A DNA stretch of 22,895 nt, from positions 1 through 22,895 of the IMG/VR virus record IMGVR_UViG_3300026473_000584. One strand, written 5' to 3'. Positions within the stretch are counted from its first letter, which is position 1, and every line of letters begins with the position of its first letter. The stretch is from a virus. A model generated the notes under the pieces. The model did no database searches. It saw only the letters and a program-made list of their open reading frames with translations, and was not told the origin of the DNA. The position numbers and the translations under genes are program-made. Below are positions 1 to 6,423 of this stretch, piece after piece.

Positions 1-931
1 TATGGAACCATTTAACAGTGTGTTCCGTGGGATAGACTGTTGCATCGTTTTCCGTGGCTAGTGCCGCTATCTGTTTGTTAATTTTTTCGTGCCAGAGATT
101 TTTACCAAACGTTTTAGGGAAGCTGCCAGTATAACAACAGGGATAGACTTCGCCATTGGCTGCTATGAAGATACCACTATGTTGTACAGTATCACATACT
201 ATTTTGTCCCTGGGTTTAACATATAATTCGGCATCTCTTACAGGTATGTTGTTTTTAACATTATACTTAAAATTTTCTAGTGTATTGGTATGATCTTCAT
301 TATTGAAATTGTCAACCACGTGTAATAGTTTACCTTCTTTATCGTAGGTAGGCATATTTGAACCGTAGCTGGGACGAGTAATAAATTTAAAGCCGTGTTG
401 ATGAGCGAGTTGTTCACATTGATCTATTTGATGTTTGTTATGTGAAAAGACAGTAAGTTTCCAAACTGCTGTGCCACCACTGGCTCTAAATATGTCAGCA
501 TTTTTTATAATCTGACGCCAGCTGGTGTTTTGGCGATAGAGATGATGTGTATCTTCCAGTCCATCGAGACAGAATTCTACAGTAATTTTAAGTCGTCCCA
601 GACGCTGCCAGAATTCTCTATCGCGACCACTGCCGTTGGTGCTACACACAATATAGAGTCTGGGATTGATGCTTAAAAAATATTCCACTATTTCTGGTGT
701 TTCGGGATTCATTATCATATCACCAAAGTTACCGCTTATTTGGATATGGTTCAATTGATTAAGAAACAGTGGAGTAAAAATTTTTTTGGTTTGCTCTAGT
801 GTGAGATTGGTTTCAGGATAACCGCCATTGTAGGGATATCCACCAAAATTTCTAGGACAACCAGGACAACGTGCATTGCAAAAACTAGAAAGTTCTAGAT
901 GAACACTTGTTATATTACTAAATTCTATCAT
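1..931 (-). CDS. Radical SAM/SPASM-like enzyme, C-terminus outside window
   Basis: Reading from the ATG at 931-929 the frame stays open to the window edge (about 310 codons), so the C-terminus is missing. The N-terminus carries CNARCPGC, a CxxxCxxC motif (C18, C22, C25) that binds the 4Fe-4S cluster used to cleave S-adenosylmethionine. Near the visible end lie a lone Cys (KIVCD) and then ANGEVYPCCYTGSFP, the kind of Cys-rich auxiliary-cluster region found in SPASM/twitch enzymes, which often modify peptides or proteins. The substrate cannot be read from sequence. A TATAAATA late-type promoter sits 5 nt before the ATG with no room for a ribosome binding site. It is divergent from ahpC. It does not look like PqqE, whose cluster motif context differs. 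Family assignment is firm; role is unknown. Confidence 0.88.
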   Translation of the reverse strand, partial: MIEFSNITSVHLELSSFCNARCPGCPRNFGGYPYNGGYPETNLTLEQTKKIFTPLFLNQLNHIQISGNFGDMIMNPETPEIVEYFLSINPRLYIVCSTNGSGRDREFWQRLGRLKITVEFCLDGLEDTHHLYRQNTSWRQIIKNADIFRASGGTAVWKLTVFSHNKHQIDQCEQLAHQHGFKFITRPSYGSNMPTYDKEGKLLHVVDNFNNEDHTNTLENFKYNVKNNIPVRDAELYVKPRDKIVCDTVQHSGIFIAANGEVYPCCYTGSFPKTFGKNLWHEKINKQIAALATENDATVYPTEHTVKWFH

Positions 932-936
932 AGAGA

Positions 937-944
937 TATTTATA
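937..944 (-). promoter_or_regulatory. T4-late-type promoter TATAAATA
   Basis: On the minus strand TATAAATA runs 944 to 937, a perfect match to the T4 late promoter core recognised by gp55-type sigma factors. The radical SAM ATG begins 5 nt downstream, so transcription would start on or next to the start codon (leaderless or nearly so). Confidence 0.6.
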
Positions 945-1014
945 GGCGTAGTTTTTAATAAAAAGATTCTATAAAGTCCATTAAAAAATAAAATGGAAAA
1001 CCTATTGAAAATGC

Positions 1015-1043
1015 TTGATTTATAGGTTAAATAAAAGTATAAT
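1015..1043 (+). promoter_or_regulatory. Sigma70-type promoter of ahpC
   Basis: TTGATT at 1015-1020, 17 nt spacer, perfect TATAAT at 1038-1043, followed by a short leader with AAGGAGA at 1067-1073, 6 nt before the ahpC ATG. Confidence 0.7.
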
Positions 1044-1079
1044 ATTTTATCGATTAATTTTTACATAAGGAGAAACTTA

Positions 1080-1613
1080 ATGAAAACCGTAGGACATAAA
1101 ATTGAGAAGTTTGCAGTAACTGGCGTTAATCCCGGTCGAGATGATTTCTTTACCATCACTGATGAATCATTTGCCGGCAAGTGGAAAGTAATTGTTTACT
1201 ATCCAAAAGATTTTACTTTCGTATGCCCAACTGAAATCGTAGCATACGATAAACTATTCCAGGACTTTGCTGACCGTGACGCAGTATTGCTAACAGGTAG
1301 TACAGACAATGAGTTCTGTAAACTAGCCTGGCAAGCAGCACACGAAGATCTAAAAAAGATCAAACACATTCAGTTTGCTGACACACAGCGTGGTGAGTTA
1401 AGCCTAATCGAGCAACTAGGTGTATTCTATGCACCAGCAGGTGCAGCTCTACGTGCCACATTTATTGTTGATCCCGACAACGTTATCCAGCACGTTACTG
1501 TCAATAACTTGAACGTGGGCCGTAGCCCAGAAGAAACACTTCGTGTTCTTGATGCACTACAGACCGGCGAACTATGTGCCTGCAATCGCACAGTTGGCGG
1601 CGAAACACTGTAA
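1080..1613 (+). CDS. ahpC: Peroxiredoxin AhpC (2-Cys, CxC type)
   Basis: Thiol peroxidase that reduces hydrogen peroxide, organic hydroperoxides and peroxynitrite in the cytoplasm. The 177-residue protein has the peroxidatic motif PKDFTFVC (P42, T46, C49) followed by PTE, and a C-terminal CAC pair (C166, C168) that matches the CxC resolving-cysteine arrangement of actinobacterial-type AhpC, the class reduced by AhpD rather than by AhpF. Start is fixed by AAGGAGA 6 nt upstream and its own sigma70-like promoter. It heads a plus-strand cluster that also contains ahpD 0.8 kb downstream, with four small genes between, so the two probably form one system. Peroxiredoxins are uncommon in phages; every key residue is present, so the protein is probably active. 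Confidence 0.93.
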   Translation: MKTVGHKIEKFAVTGVNPGRDDFFTITDESFAGKWKVIVYYPKDFTFVCPTEIVAYDKLFQDFADRDAVLLTGSTDNEFCKLAWQAAHEDLKKIKHIQFADTQRGELSLIEQLGVFYAPAGAALRATFIVDPDNVIQHVTVNNLNVGRSPEETLRVLDALQTGELCACNRTVGGETL

Positions 1614-1621
1614 GGTAAACT

Positions 1622-1783
1622 ATGAAGCCAGTATTAATACAAACTTTAATAAAGAAAATGCGTGGACGCATCAGTAACCTACCAATGCCCAATGCTGTGG
1701 AAATTCCCACCAGACGGGATAGATCGGGTACATTTATAATAGTTTTTTTAGTACTGGCATTAATTGCTACTATTTTAATTTGA
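1622..1783 (+). CDS. Small C-tail-anchored membrane protein
   Basis: A 53-residue protein starting 8 nt after the ahpC stop, with AAGG just upstream of the ATG. The first 35 residues are basic and polar (KKMRGR, PTRRDR) and the last ~18 are hydrophobic (FIIVFLVLALIATILI), ending the protein inside the membrane. This fits a single-span C-tail anchor with a cytoplasmic basic head. No family recognised. The tight spacing to ahpC and to the next gene indicates co-transcription. Confidence 0.65.
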   Translation: MKPVLIQTLIKKMRGRISNLPMPNAVEIPTRRDRSGTFIIVFLVLALIATILI

Positions 1784-1790
1784 GGTTGTT

Positions 1791-2186
1791 ATGTTAGAAT
1801 GTCTTATTCTAGGAGACAGCATTGCCAAGGGTATAAGTGATGTAAGAAGGGAATGTGCTGCCTTTGTGCAAAGTGGTATCAACAGCAGTGACTGGAACGA
1901 CAAGTATGTTAAGAAAATCGTACCTGCCCGTAGTACAATTATAAGTCTAGGCAGTAACGACTACCGCAACCTTAACACTGAAATTGAATTAGTAGCATTA
2001 AGAACGCACGTAAATTCCGATCACGTTTACTGGATAGTACCTGCAATTAAACCAGAAAAACAAGAACTAGTTAGAAAAATTGCTAGACACTTTGGGGATA
2101 CTTTTGTCAATATTCCTGAACTTTCCCCTGATAAGGTACACCCCACCTATCGTGGTTATAGACAACTAGGAGTACTTACTAAATGA
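1791..2186 (+). CDS. SGNH/GDSL-like hydrolase, short
   Basis: 131 residues with the landmarks of the SGNH hydrolase fold: ILGDS near the N-terminus (nucleophile S10), SLGSNDY (G54, N56) as the oxyanion block, and SPDKVHP (D114, H117) as the C-terminal catalytic pair. Members are esterases or lipases acting on acyl or acetyl groups, and phages often carry short ones, sometimes for surface sugar de-acetylation. At 131 residues it is shorter than the usual ~180-200, with a compact middle. GAGG precedes the ATG. Its stop overlaps the next ATG (ATGA), so translation is coupled. Substrate unknown. Confidence 0.7.
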   Translation: MLECLILGDSIAKGISDVRRECAAFVQSGINSSDWNDKYVKKIVPARSTIISLGSNDYRNLNTEIELVALRTHVNSDHVYWIVPAIKPEKQELVRKIARHFGDTFVNIPELSPDKVHPTYRGYRQLGVLTK

Positions 2187-2254
2187 GTTATAGAGAATAT
2201 TTTGACTATTTAAAAAATTATCATTGCCCCAGTTGTAGGAGTAACAAACAATGA
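2183..2254 (+). CDS. Tiny CPSC protein, 23 aa
   Basis: A 23-codon frame starting in the ATGA overlap with the hydrolase and ending in another ATGA overlap with the next gene. It contains YHCPSCRSNK, a CxxC knuckle that could bind zinc. The start and stop overlaps on both sides are the main argument that it is translated; at this length nothing more can be claimed. Confidence 0.5.
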   Translation: MSYREYFDYLKNYHCPSCRSNKQ

Positions 2255-2400
2255 GCAAGGGAAGTAAACCTAGACCCTACAGTGTGGATCAGAAAACTTT
2301 TGATCAACGATGGGACGCAATTTTTAAAAAACAAGATACTGATACAGATCTAAAACAAAAAGAAAAGGAAAAGAAAAATGAGTTGGATAAATCAAATTAA
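2251..2400 (+). CDS. Small charged phage protein, MSKGSKPRPYS type
   Basis: 49 residues beginning MSKGSKPRPYSV and continuing with FDQRWDAIFKKQ, then a highly charged Lys/Glu/Asp tail. The N-terminal wording is one I associate with small conserved proteins of many tailed phages, without a known function. It starts in an ATGA overlap and its last 23 nt overlap the start of ahpD in another frame, so it is part of the same translational chain; its Lys-rich tail codons also hold the ahpD ribosome binding site (AAAAGGAAAAG). Confidence 0.65.
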   Translation: MSKGSKPRPYSVDQKTFDQRWDAIFKKQDTDTDLKQKEKEKKNELDKSN

Positions 2401-2890
2401 AGAAAGTTTGCCTGAGTATGCCAAAGATACAAAACTTAATATCGATGCTGTTATTACTCGTAGCAGTCTTGATATTACCGAAGCTAATGGATGCGCTCTT
2501 GCAGCCGCAATGGCGACCGGTAATGGAAAACTCGTTACGTTTATACAGTCAAATATGGAAGATGCCCTTGAACGAGACGCCGCACTGACAGCAGCGGCAA
2601 TTATGGCACAGAACAATGTCTGGTATCCCTATGTTGAAATGGCTGAAGATGAAAATTTAAAAGGTCTACCAGCGCAACTACGTATGAATGCAATTGCCAG
2701 TCACGGTGGCACTACCAAGGCAAGATTTGAAGCCTATAGCCTCGCTGCAAGTATTGTGGGCAAGTGTCATTTCTGTGTTAAGGCACACTACGACACACTC
2801 AAGAAGGAAGGCTACACAGTAGAACAACTTCGTGACATTGGACGTATTGCCGCAGTAATCAACTCAGTTGCCAAGGTTTTAAATAGTTAA
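2378..2890 (+). CDS. ahpD: Alkylhydroperoxidase AhpD
   Basis: 170-residue all-helical thiol protein that passes electrons from dihydrolipoamide (SucB/DlaT plus Lpd in mycobacteria) to AhpC, with weak peroxidase activity of its own. The catalytic set known for mycobacterial AhpD falls at exactly the same residue numbers here: E118 (RFEAYS), C130 and C133 (KCHFCVKAH) and H137. The start is supported by AAAAGGAAAAG just upstream, inside the previous gene. With ahpC in the same cluster the phage has the complete peroxidase-adaptor pair and would need only host lipoamide and its dehydrogenase for reducing power. Confidence 0.93.
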   Translation: MSWINQIKESLPEYAKDTKLNIDAVITRSSLDITEANGCALAAAMATGNGKLVTFIQSNMEDALERDAALTAAAIMAQNNVWYPYVEMAEDENLKGLPAQLRMNAIASHGGTTKARFEAYSLAASIVGKCHFCVKAHYDTLKKEGYTVEQLRDIGRIAAVINSVAKVLNS

Positions 2891-2905
2891 ATATCACCAT
2901 AATTC

Positions 2906-2933
2906 TTGATTTACACTCATTGTTATGTATAAT
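2906..2933 (+). promoter_or_regulatory. Sigma70-type promoter, leaderless output
   Basis: TTGATT at 2906-2911, 16 nt spacer, TATAAT at 2928-2933. The expected start point, about 7 nt after the -10 box, coincides with the ATG at 2941. Confidence 0.55.
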
Positions 2934-2940
2934 AAACAAT

Positions 2941-3180
2941 ATGAAAAAACAAACATATAATTTTGAAATAGCAATGAGTGCCCTACTCAGTCCTGAGGTT
3001 GTAAAAGAAATGGTTATTAAAGAAGCAGAAGCCCACACTGGAAAAAAAGTAATTGAAATAGCTGCTCTTTATAAGTCCGGTGAATTCGATGGCTACCAAG
3101 TTTTCTTTGAATCTAGCACTACTCCTAAAAAGCCAGTATCCAGCAAGGAATTTATCAAGATGAAATGGGACGGGGAATAA
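2941..3180 (+). CDS. Conserved-looking small protein, 79 aa
   Basis: Begins MKKQTYNFEIAMSALLSPEVV. The frame is open from an earlier ATG at 2920, but that one lies inside the predicted promoter, so 2941 is the likely start and its mRNA would be leaderless. The protein alternates a helix (LSPEVVKEMVIKEAEAHTG) with strands (KKVIEIAAL, GYQVFFES) and ends in SKEFIKMKWDGE. No family recognised; no signal peptide or membrane span. Confidence 0.65.
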   Translation: MKKQTYNFEIAMSALLSPEVVKEMVIKEAEAHTGKKVIEIAALYKSGEFDGYQVFFESSTTPKKPVSSKEFIKMKWDGE

Positions 3181-3208
3181 ATACCCAGTAGTTAAAGGAG
3201 TAACTATT

Positions 3209-3385
3209 ATGCGTTATGTTATAATGGTTTTCGCCCTGGCTGGCTGTGCAGACAAATATGCAGATTGCATCGAGCAACAAAAACAAGAATATCGTGATCG
3301 TAATCCCAAAGCTAGTTATAGTCAGGTGCAAAACAAACAGTTTGAATTTGAGCTAATGTGCTCTAAATTTAAAAAAGGAATGTAG
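3209..3385 (+). CDS. Small lipoprotein, 58 aa
   Basis: Starts MRYVIMVFALAGCADK: a short hydrophobic N-terminus ending in the lipobox LAGC with C13 as the lipidated residue, and D15 at +3 after it. The mature part is about 46 residues, charged, with two more cysteines (ADC and LMC) that could form a disulfide in the periplasm. AAAGGAG lies 8 nt before the ATG. Phage lipoproteins of this size include Rz1-type spanins and superinfection-exclusion proteins; Rz1 is normally proline-rich and nested in Rz, which is not the case here. The stop is directly followed by the TTG start of the next gene. Confidence 0.7.
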   Translation: MRYVIMVFALAGCADKYADCIEQQKQEYRDRNPKASYSQVQNKQFEFELMCSKFKKGM

Positions 3386-3706
3386 TTGGAGTACCACGCA
3401 CATATTTATTGGAGAAATGATCAAGAAAGAGCTCGTGCTATTTCTTTTAGAAATTATCTCGAAGAATCAGGATGTGTGATGGGTAGAGTTTGGGATTGGC
3501 CTATTGGGCCGCATCCATTGCCAATGTATCAAATTGTATATAATAGTAGTAATAAAGAATTAGTTGAACAGTTTCTTAGAAACCATAGGACGACTAATAC
3601 CGTATTGTTGCACGAAAGTATTAATGACGATTTACGTGATCATACTGAGGGCGCAAGATGGTTAGGCGAAGCATTAGAATTAAAGTTAGACATTTTTAAA
3701 GAATAG
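3386..3706 (+). CDS. DOPA 4,5-dioxygenase-like protein
   Basis: 106 residues matching the small DOPA 4,5-dioxygenase (DODA, Pfam PF08883-type) family: YHAHIYW at the N-terminus (H4, H6), IGPHPLPMYQI (H43), LLHES (H76) and DDLRDHTEGARWLGE (H86). Family members are vicinal-oxygen-chelate-like extradiol enzymes that open catechol rings. The essential HxH lies upstream of the first in-frame internal Met (M32), so the gene must start at the TTG at 3386, immediately after the lipoprotein stop, with AAAAGGA 7 nt before it. Native substrate unknown; in bacteria the family is mostly uncharacterised. Its presence in a phage is unusual. Confidence 0.82.
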   Translation: MEYHAHIYWRNDQERARAISFRNYLEESGCVMGRVWDWPIGPHPLPMYQIVYNSSNKELVEQFLRNHRTTNTVLLHESINDDLRDHTEGARWLGEALELKLDIFKE

Positions 3707-3716
3707 GAGAATAACA

Positions 3717-3794
3717 ATGGCCTAGATAGCTTACCAATGTAAAGATATAGTATTTCACTTCAACAAACGACACCTAGAGGACGACACCATCCCT
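3717..3794 (+). other. In-frame 5' extension broken by amber codon
   Basis: AGGAG is followed by ATG GCC TAG at 3717-3725. After the TAG the same frame continues without interruption (IAYQCKDIVFHFNKRHLEDD, then TIP) into the 160-codon gene at 3795. The extension looks like protein sequence and carries the good ribosome binding site, so the ancestral start was probably 3717 with a Trp (TGG) or other sense codon at position 3. It may be a nonsense mutation, an assembly error or a leaky stop. Confidence 0.6.
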
Positions 3795-4277
3795 ATGTGG
3801 GTAGTTAAAAGTCACGGTGTAACCTTTTACGTTAATCACGTAACCGCAGAAGTTCCCTGGAGTACCAAGGAAACTCCAGATAATTCCCATACCAAAGGTA
3901 GTTTAAAGTTTAAAAATTGTAAGTTAATCATCGACGATGATAACTGTGCTACGATTACAAAACTTGGGCTATTAGATAAAAAATTACCTCACCCAAGATT
4001 AATCTTTAGGATTCTTTTCTATAATAACGGTGAAGTTCATAAAGCATTAAAAGACAATGAGTTTGAGCATACTGAATTTAAGTTTGTATCTGGTGGTTGT
4101 GGTACGTCCTGGACTATCTGTGATATCCTGCACGAACACGATCAGACTATGTTAGGTTTAAAGTATGCAACCAAATTTAGAATTCTTAGTCCTAATGAAG
4201 GCTACTATAAAGCCTATGACGAAAAAGGTCAGTGGATACAAGAAGATGAAGATTACGAAGACGAACTAGATGACTGA
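3795..4277 (+). CDS. Conserved phage-type protein, unknown function
   Basis: 160 residues with PWSTKETPDNSHTKGS near the N-terminus, a central basic segment, GGCGTSWTICDIL and a C-terminal ILSPNEGYYKAYD followed by an acidic tail (EDEDYEDELDD). I recognise the pattern from uncharacterised proteins of large aquatic phages but know no function. The ATG at 3795 has only GAGG 14 nt upstream, a poor distance, while a better start lies 78 nt upstream in frame behind an amber codon, so this start is provisional. The last 25 nt overlap the convergent gene on the other strand. Confidence 0.7.
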   Translation: MWVVKSHGVTFYVNHVTAEVPWSTKETPDNSHTKGSLKFKNCKLIIDDDNCATITKLGLLDKKLPHPRLIFRILFYNNGEVHKALKDNEFEHTEFKFVSGGCGTSWTICDILHEHDQTMLGLKYATKFRILSPNEGYYKAYDEKGQWIQEDEDYEDELDD

Positions 4278-4561
4278 CGTAGTTCATCATATGTTTGAAC
4301 AATGGCAATTTTACTAGGATCAGATTTACTGTCGCTAGGTACTGGTAAGGTTTGCCATTCTTCTTCGCTGACGTCACAGACTATAACTAGTTCGTATTCG
4401 TGTCCATCTGAACTGTAGCATCGGACGGTTTCTAGTCCCGCTAGACCCTGGGCGGCATCTTCTAGATGTCTAGCCAGGGATCTTAGTGCGGATCGTTCTG
4501 CTACAATATAACCTCGTGTACCTGGTCCTTGGTGTGAATGTAAGTGTATTCTTGATTTCAT
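4253..4561 (-). CDS. Small unknown protein coupled to DnaE-like gene
   Basis: 102 residues, starting in an ATGA overlap with the stop of the polymerase gene, which implies translational coupling. Sequence shows HLHSHQGPGTRGYIV, a helix rich in Ala/Leu (SALRSLARHLEDAAQGLAG) and a strand-rich middle ending in a six-serine tail. The Ser tail is encoded antisense to the acidic Glu/Asp tail of the convergent plus-strand gene, so the two C-termini share 25 nt. No family recognised; co-transcription with a polymerase suggests but does not show a DNA-metabolism role. Confidence 0.65.
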   Translation of the reverse strand: MKSRIHLHSHQGPGTRGYIVAERSALRSLARHLEDAAQGLAGLETVRCYSSDGHEYELVIVCDVSEEEWQTLPVPSDSKSDPSKIAIVQTYDELRQSSSSSS

Positions 4562-6231
4562 TGTATGTGTGCTATGTCGATTAATTTTAATTTTTTAGAT
4601 TTAAACACTGTAACATATTCTGTGTTGTTTTTGTAGCCAAGTTTACCGAATCCCCACAAAACTGGATGATCTTGAAAACTTGCCGCGTGTGGTAGCACAA
4701 CATCTAGGTAACGGCCATTACCAGTACCCAGTGTGACAAAGGTTATATAATCTTTCGCTCCTGATTTAAACACACGATAGTTAGCCACTAGACCACAAAA
4801 CTCCACCTGGCCGGGCTTGCGTATTTCCTGACAGGCTGGTATAAATCTTGAAGAACGCCAACGTCCCTGTTCAATGAGATCACTTACCTCGCCACCTTCT
4901 CCCAATGAGGGAACTGCGCCAGCTAATTTGGCTTCCTGCCAGTAGACCCAGTGTGCGTAACTACCCTGGCAGTGTTTGAGTGCAGCTTGCCAAAACTTTT
5001 CTGGGTTATGAGCTTTTTGGTAGGCCAAGGCCCAGATAAGTCTGCCTAGATTTATGGCGTGTGCTCGGCAAAGTCCGAAGTGACTGAGTTCTCGTAGTGC
5101 TAGTAGTACATCATCTCGTCTTGGATGATCACCCACTAACTGCATAAACTCAAACATTTTTTCTTCATTCTTTTTTGCAAATGCACGACGCCACATATCA
5201 GCTTCATACTGATCACAACCTAGTATCTGTCCTATTAGTTCAATGGCATCATCTTCAAAGACAATAGTTTCTGATAGGTTATCTTTTGTCCAGTCCTGGA
5301 AGGCACTGGCTCGGCGGCGGCCTTGTGTGGCCACTGGTCTTATTAGTGCTGTGGCCAATACGCAGTCGGCACGACTAGTGGGACGTATGGCTCTAAATAA
5401 TCTTTTCATAGCAGGACTTTCTGCCTGCGTAACACCCAGTATGTCTCCACGACTTAATAGAGCTGAGGTTTTGTCATCTGTTTCAGGATAATCCAAGAGG
5501 TCACGTTGCTCTATTTCCCAGAGCTGACTAAGTCCACGGTTGGATAATATGTCTATTTTAAAATGCTCAAGATCTTCTATCTCATATTTGTCTAGTAGTA
5601 TCTGATTCTCACCGTTGATTAAACTTTTAGGTACACTACGATCAAATATCAGTATGCCGCCACAGTGTTTAGAGATACATCGTTTTTTGCCTAGTAGTTT
5701 ATCTGCTAGACGTTCTGCTTCATCAACGTATTCTTCTGCCACAACGTCTGATAGTTTAAAATTACGTTTGAGTTTACCCTTGGCGCCGTAGCGTTTGGCA
5801 GCTTCGCGTCTTGCTGATTTTTCTTTGTAGGTGACATAGTTACTTACACGGGCACTCTGACCGGGCCAGCGGCGGAAGATTCTGTTCATTACAGTTTCTT
5901 GTTGATAATGCGGAAAGTCAAGATCAATGTCGGGTAGATCGTCCCTCTTGGGATTCATAAAACGTGAAAGGGGTATACGTTCTTTTATGGGATCTACATC
6001 ACTGATGCCCATCACGTAACAGATTAAACTGCTGCCTGCTGAGCCACGAGTTATATGTGGTATGTCTTGTGTTAGGTCTAGTATTTCTCTTACACGTAAA
6101 AAATGTTTGGCAAATCCCAGTTTAGCTATTATCTCTAGTTCTTCTTCAAGTCTTTTAGTATATTCTTCAGTGTCGGGTATTGATCTAGTAAATTTTTTAA
6201 TTAGTTTTTCGAGTTCGTCATATCGGTTCAT
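4558..6231 (-). CDS. PHP-less DnaE-like family C DNA polymerase
   Basis: 557 residues aligning with the catalytic core of bacterial DNA polymerase III alpha. RGSAGSSLICYVMGISDVDP and the palm motif PDIDLDF (D101, D103 aligning with E. coli D401, D403) are followed by HCGGILI and FKIDIL, where D227 aligns with the third catalytic Asp (E. coli D555). Later blocks (ADMWRRAFAKKNEEKM; a GRLIWALAYQKAHNPEKFW helix) match the fingers and following region, and an OB-like segment (VEFCGLVANYR) lies near the end. The N-terminal PHP domain and the beta-binding/tau-binding tail are missing, so it is about half the usual ~1100 residues. It could be the replicative or an accessory polymerase. AGGTGA precedes the ATG and a TATAAATA box lies 30 nt upstream. 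Confidence 0.87.
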   Translation of the reverse strand: MNRYDELEKLIKKFTRSIPDTEEYTKRLEEELEIIAKLGFAKHFLRVREILDLTQDIPHITRGSAGSSLICYVMGISDVDPIKERIPLSRFMNPKRDDLPDIDLDFPHYQQETVMNRIFRRWPGQSARVSNYVTYKEKSARREAAKRYGAKGKLKRNFKLSDVVAEEYVDEAERLADKLLGKKRCISKHCGGILIFDRSVPKSLINGENQILLDKYEIEDLEHFKIDILSNRGLSQLWEIEQRDLLDYPETDDKTSALLSRGDILGVTQAESPAMKRLFRAIRPTSRADCVLATALIRPVATQGRRRASAFQDWTKDNLSETIVFEDDAIELIGQILGCDQYEADMWRRAFAKKNEEKMFEFMQLVGDHPRRDDVLLALRELSHFGLCRAHAINLGRLIWALAYQKAHNPEKFWQAALKHCQGSYAHWVYWQEAKLAGAVPSLGEGGEVSDLIEQGRWRSSRFIPACQEIRKPGQVEFCGLVANYRVFKSGAKDYITFVTLGTGNGRYLDVVLPHAASFQDHPVLWGFGKLGYKNNTEYVTVFKSKKLKLIDIAHIQ

Positions 6232-6261
6232 TGATCACCTATGTTAGATTCTAGGTAGAAA

Positions 6262-6269
6262 TATTTATA
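6262..6269 (-). promoter_or_regulatory. T4-late-type promoter TATAAATA
   Basis: Perfect TATAAATA on the minus strand (6269 to 6262), 30 nt upstream of the polymerase ATG. Here the leader is long enough to hold a ribosome binding site (AGGTGA), unlike the copy before the first radical SAM gene. Confidence 0.6.
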
Positions 6270-6368
6270 GTTCTAAAACTAGTGTTAAGAACTTTTGGAT
6301 CATATGCTAATGAAATCACTTAGTATAAAATAATGATTCACTGGATATGAATCTTGGGAATTTTTAGT

Positions 6369-6374
6369 TATAAT
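6369..6374 (+). promoter_or_regulatory. Likely -10 box for pqqA
   Basis: Perfect TATAAT 50 nt before the pqqA ATG. The -35 position (6346-6351, TATGAA at 17 nt) is poor, so expression may need an activator or phage factor. The leader contains AAGGAG at 6411-6416. Confidence 0.5.
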
Positions 6375-6423
6375 TGGGATACATACAGAGACAGTATGTC
6401 AATTTTTATCAAGGAGAATGAAA

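Noticed and set aside
3717-3725. TAG reassignment to an amino acid in this phage
   Set aside because: Several clear genes in the window end in TAG (for example those ending at 3385, 3706, 16131, 16728 and 16933), so TAG works as a stop; the amber at 3723 is a local problem.
5243-5491. Plus-strand frame of 82 codons inside the polymerase gene
   Set aside because: Antisense shadow of a well-supported gene, without ribosome binding site or protein-like pattern.
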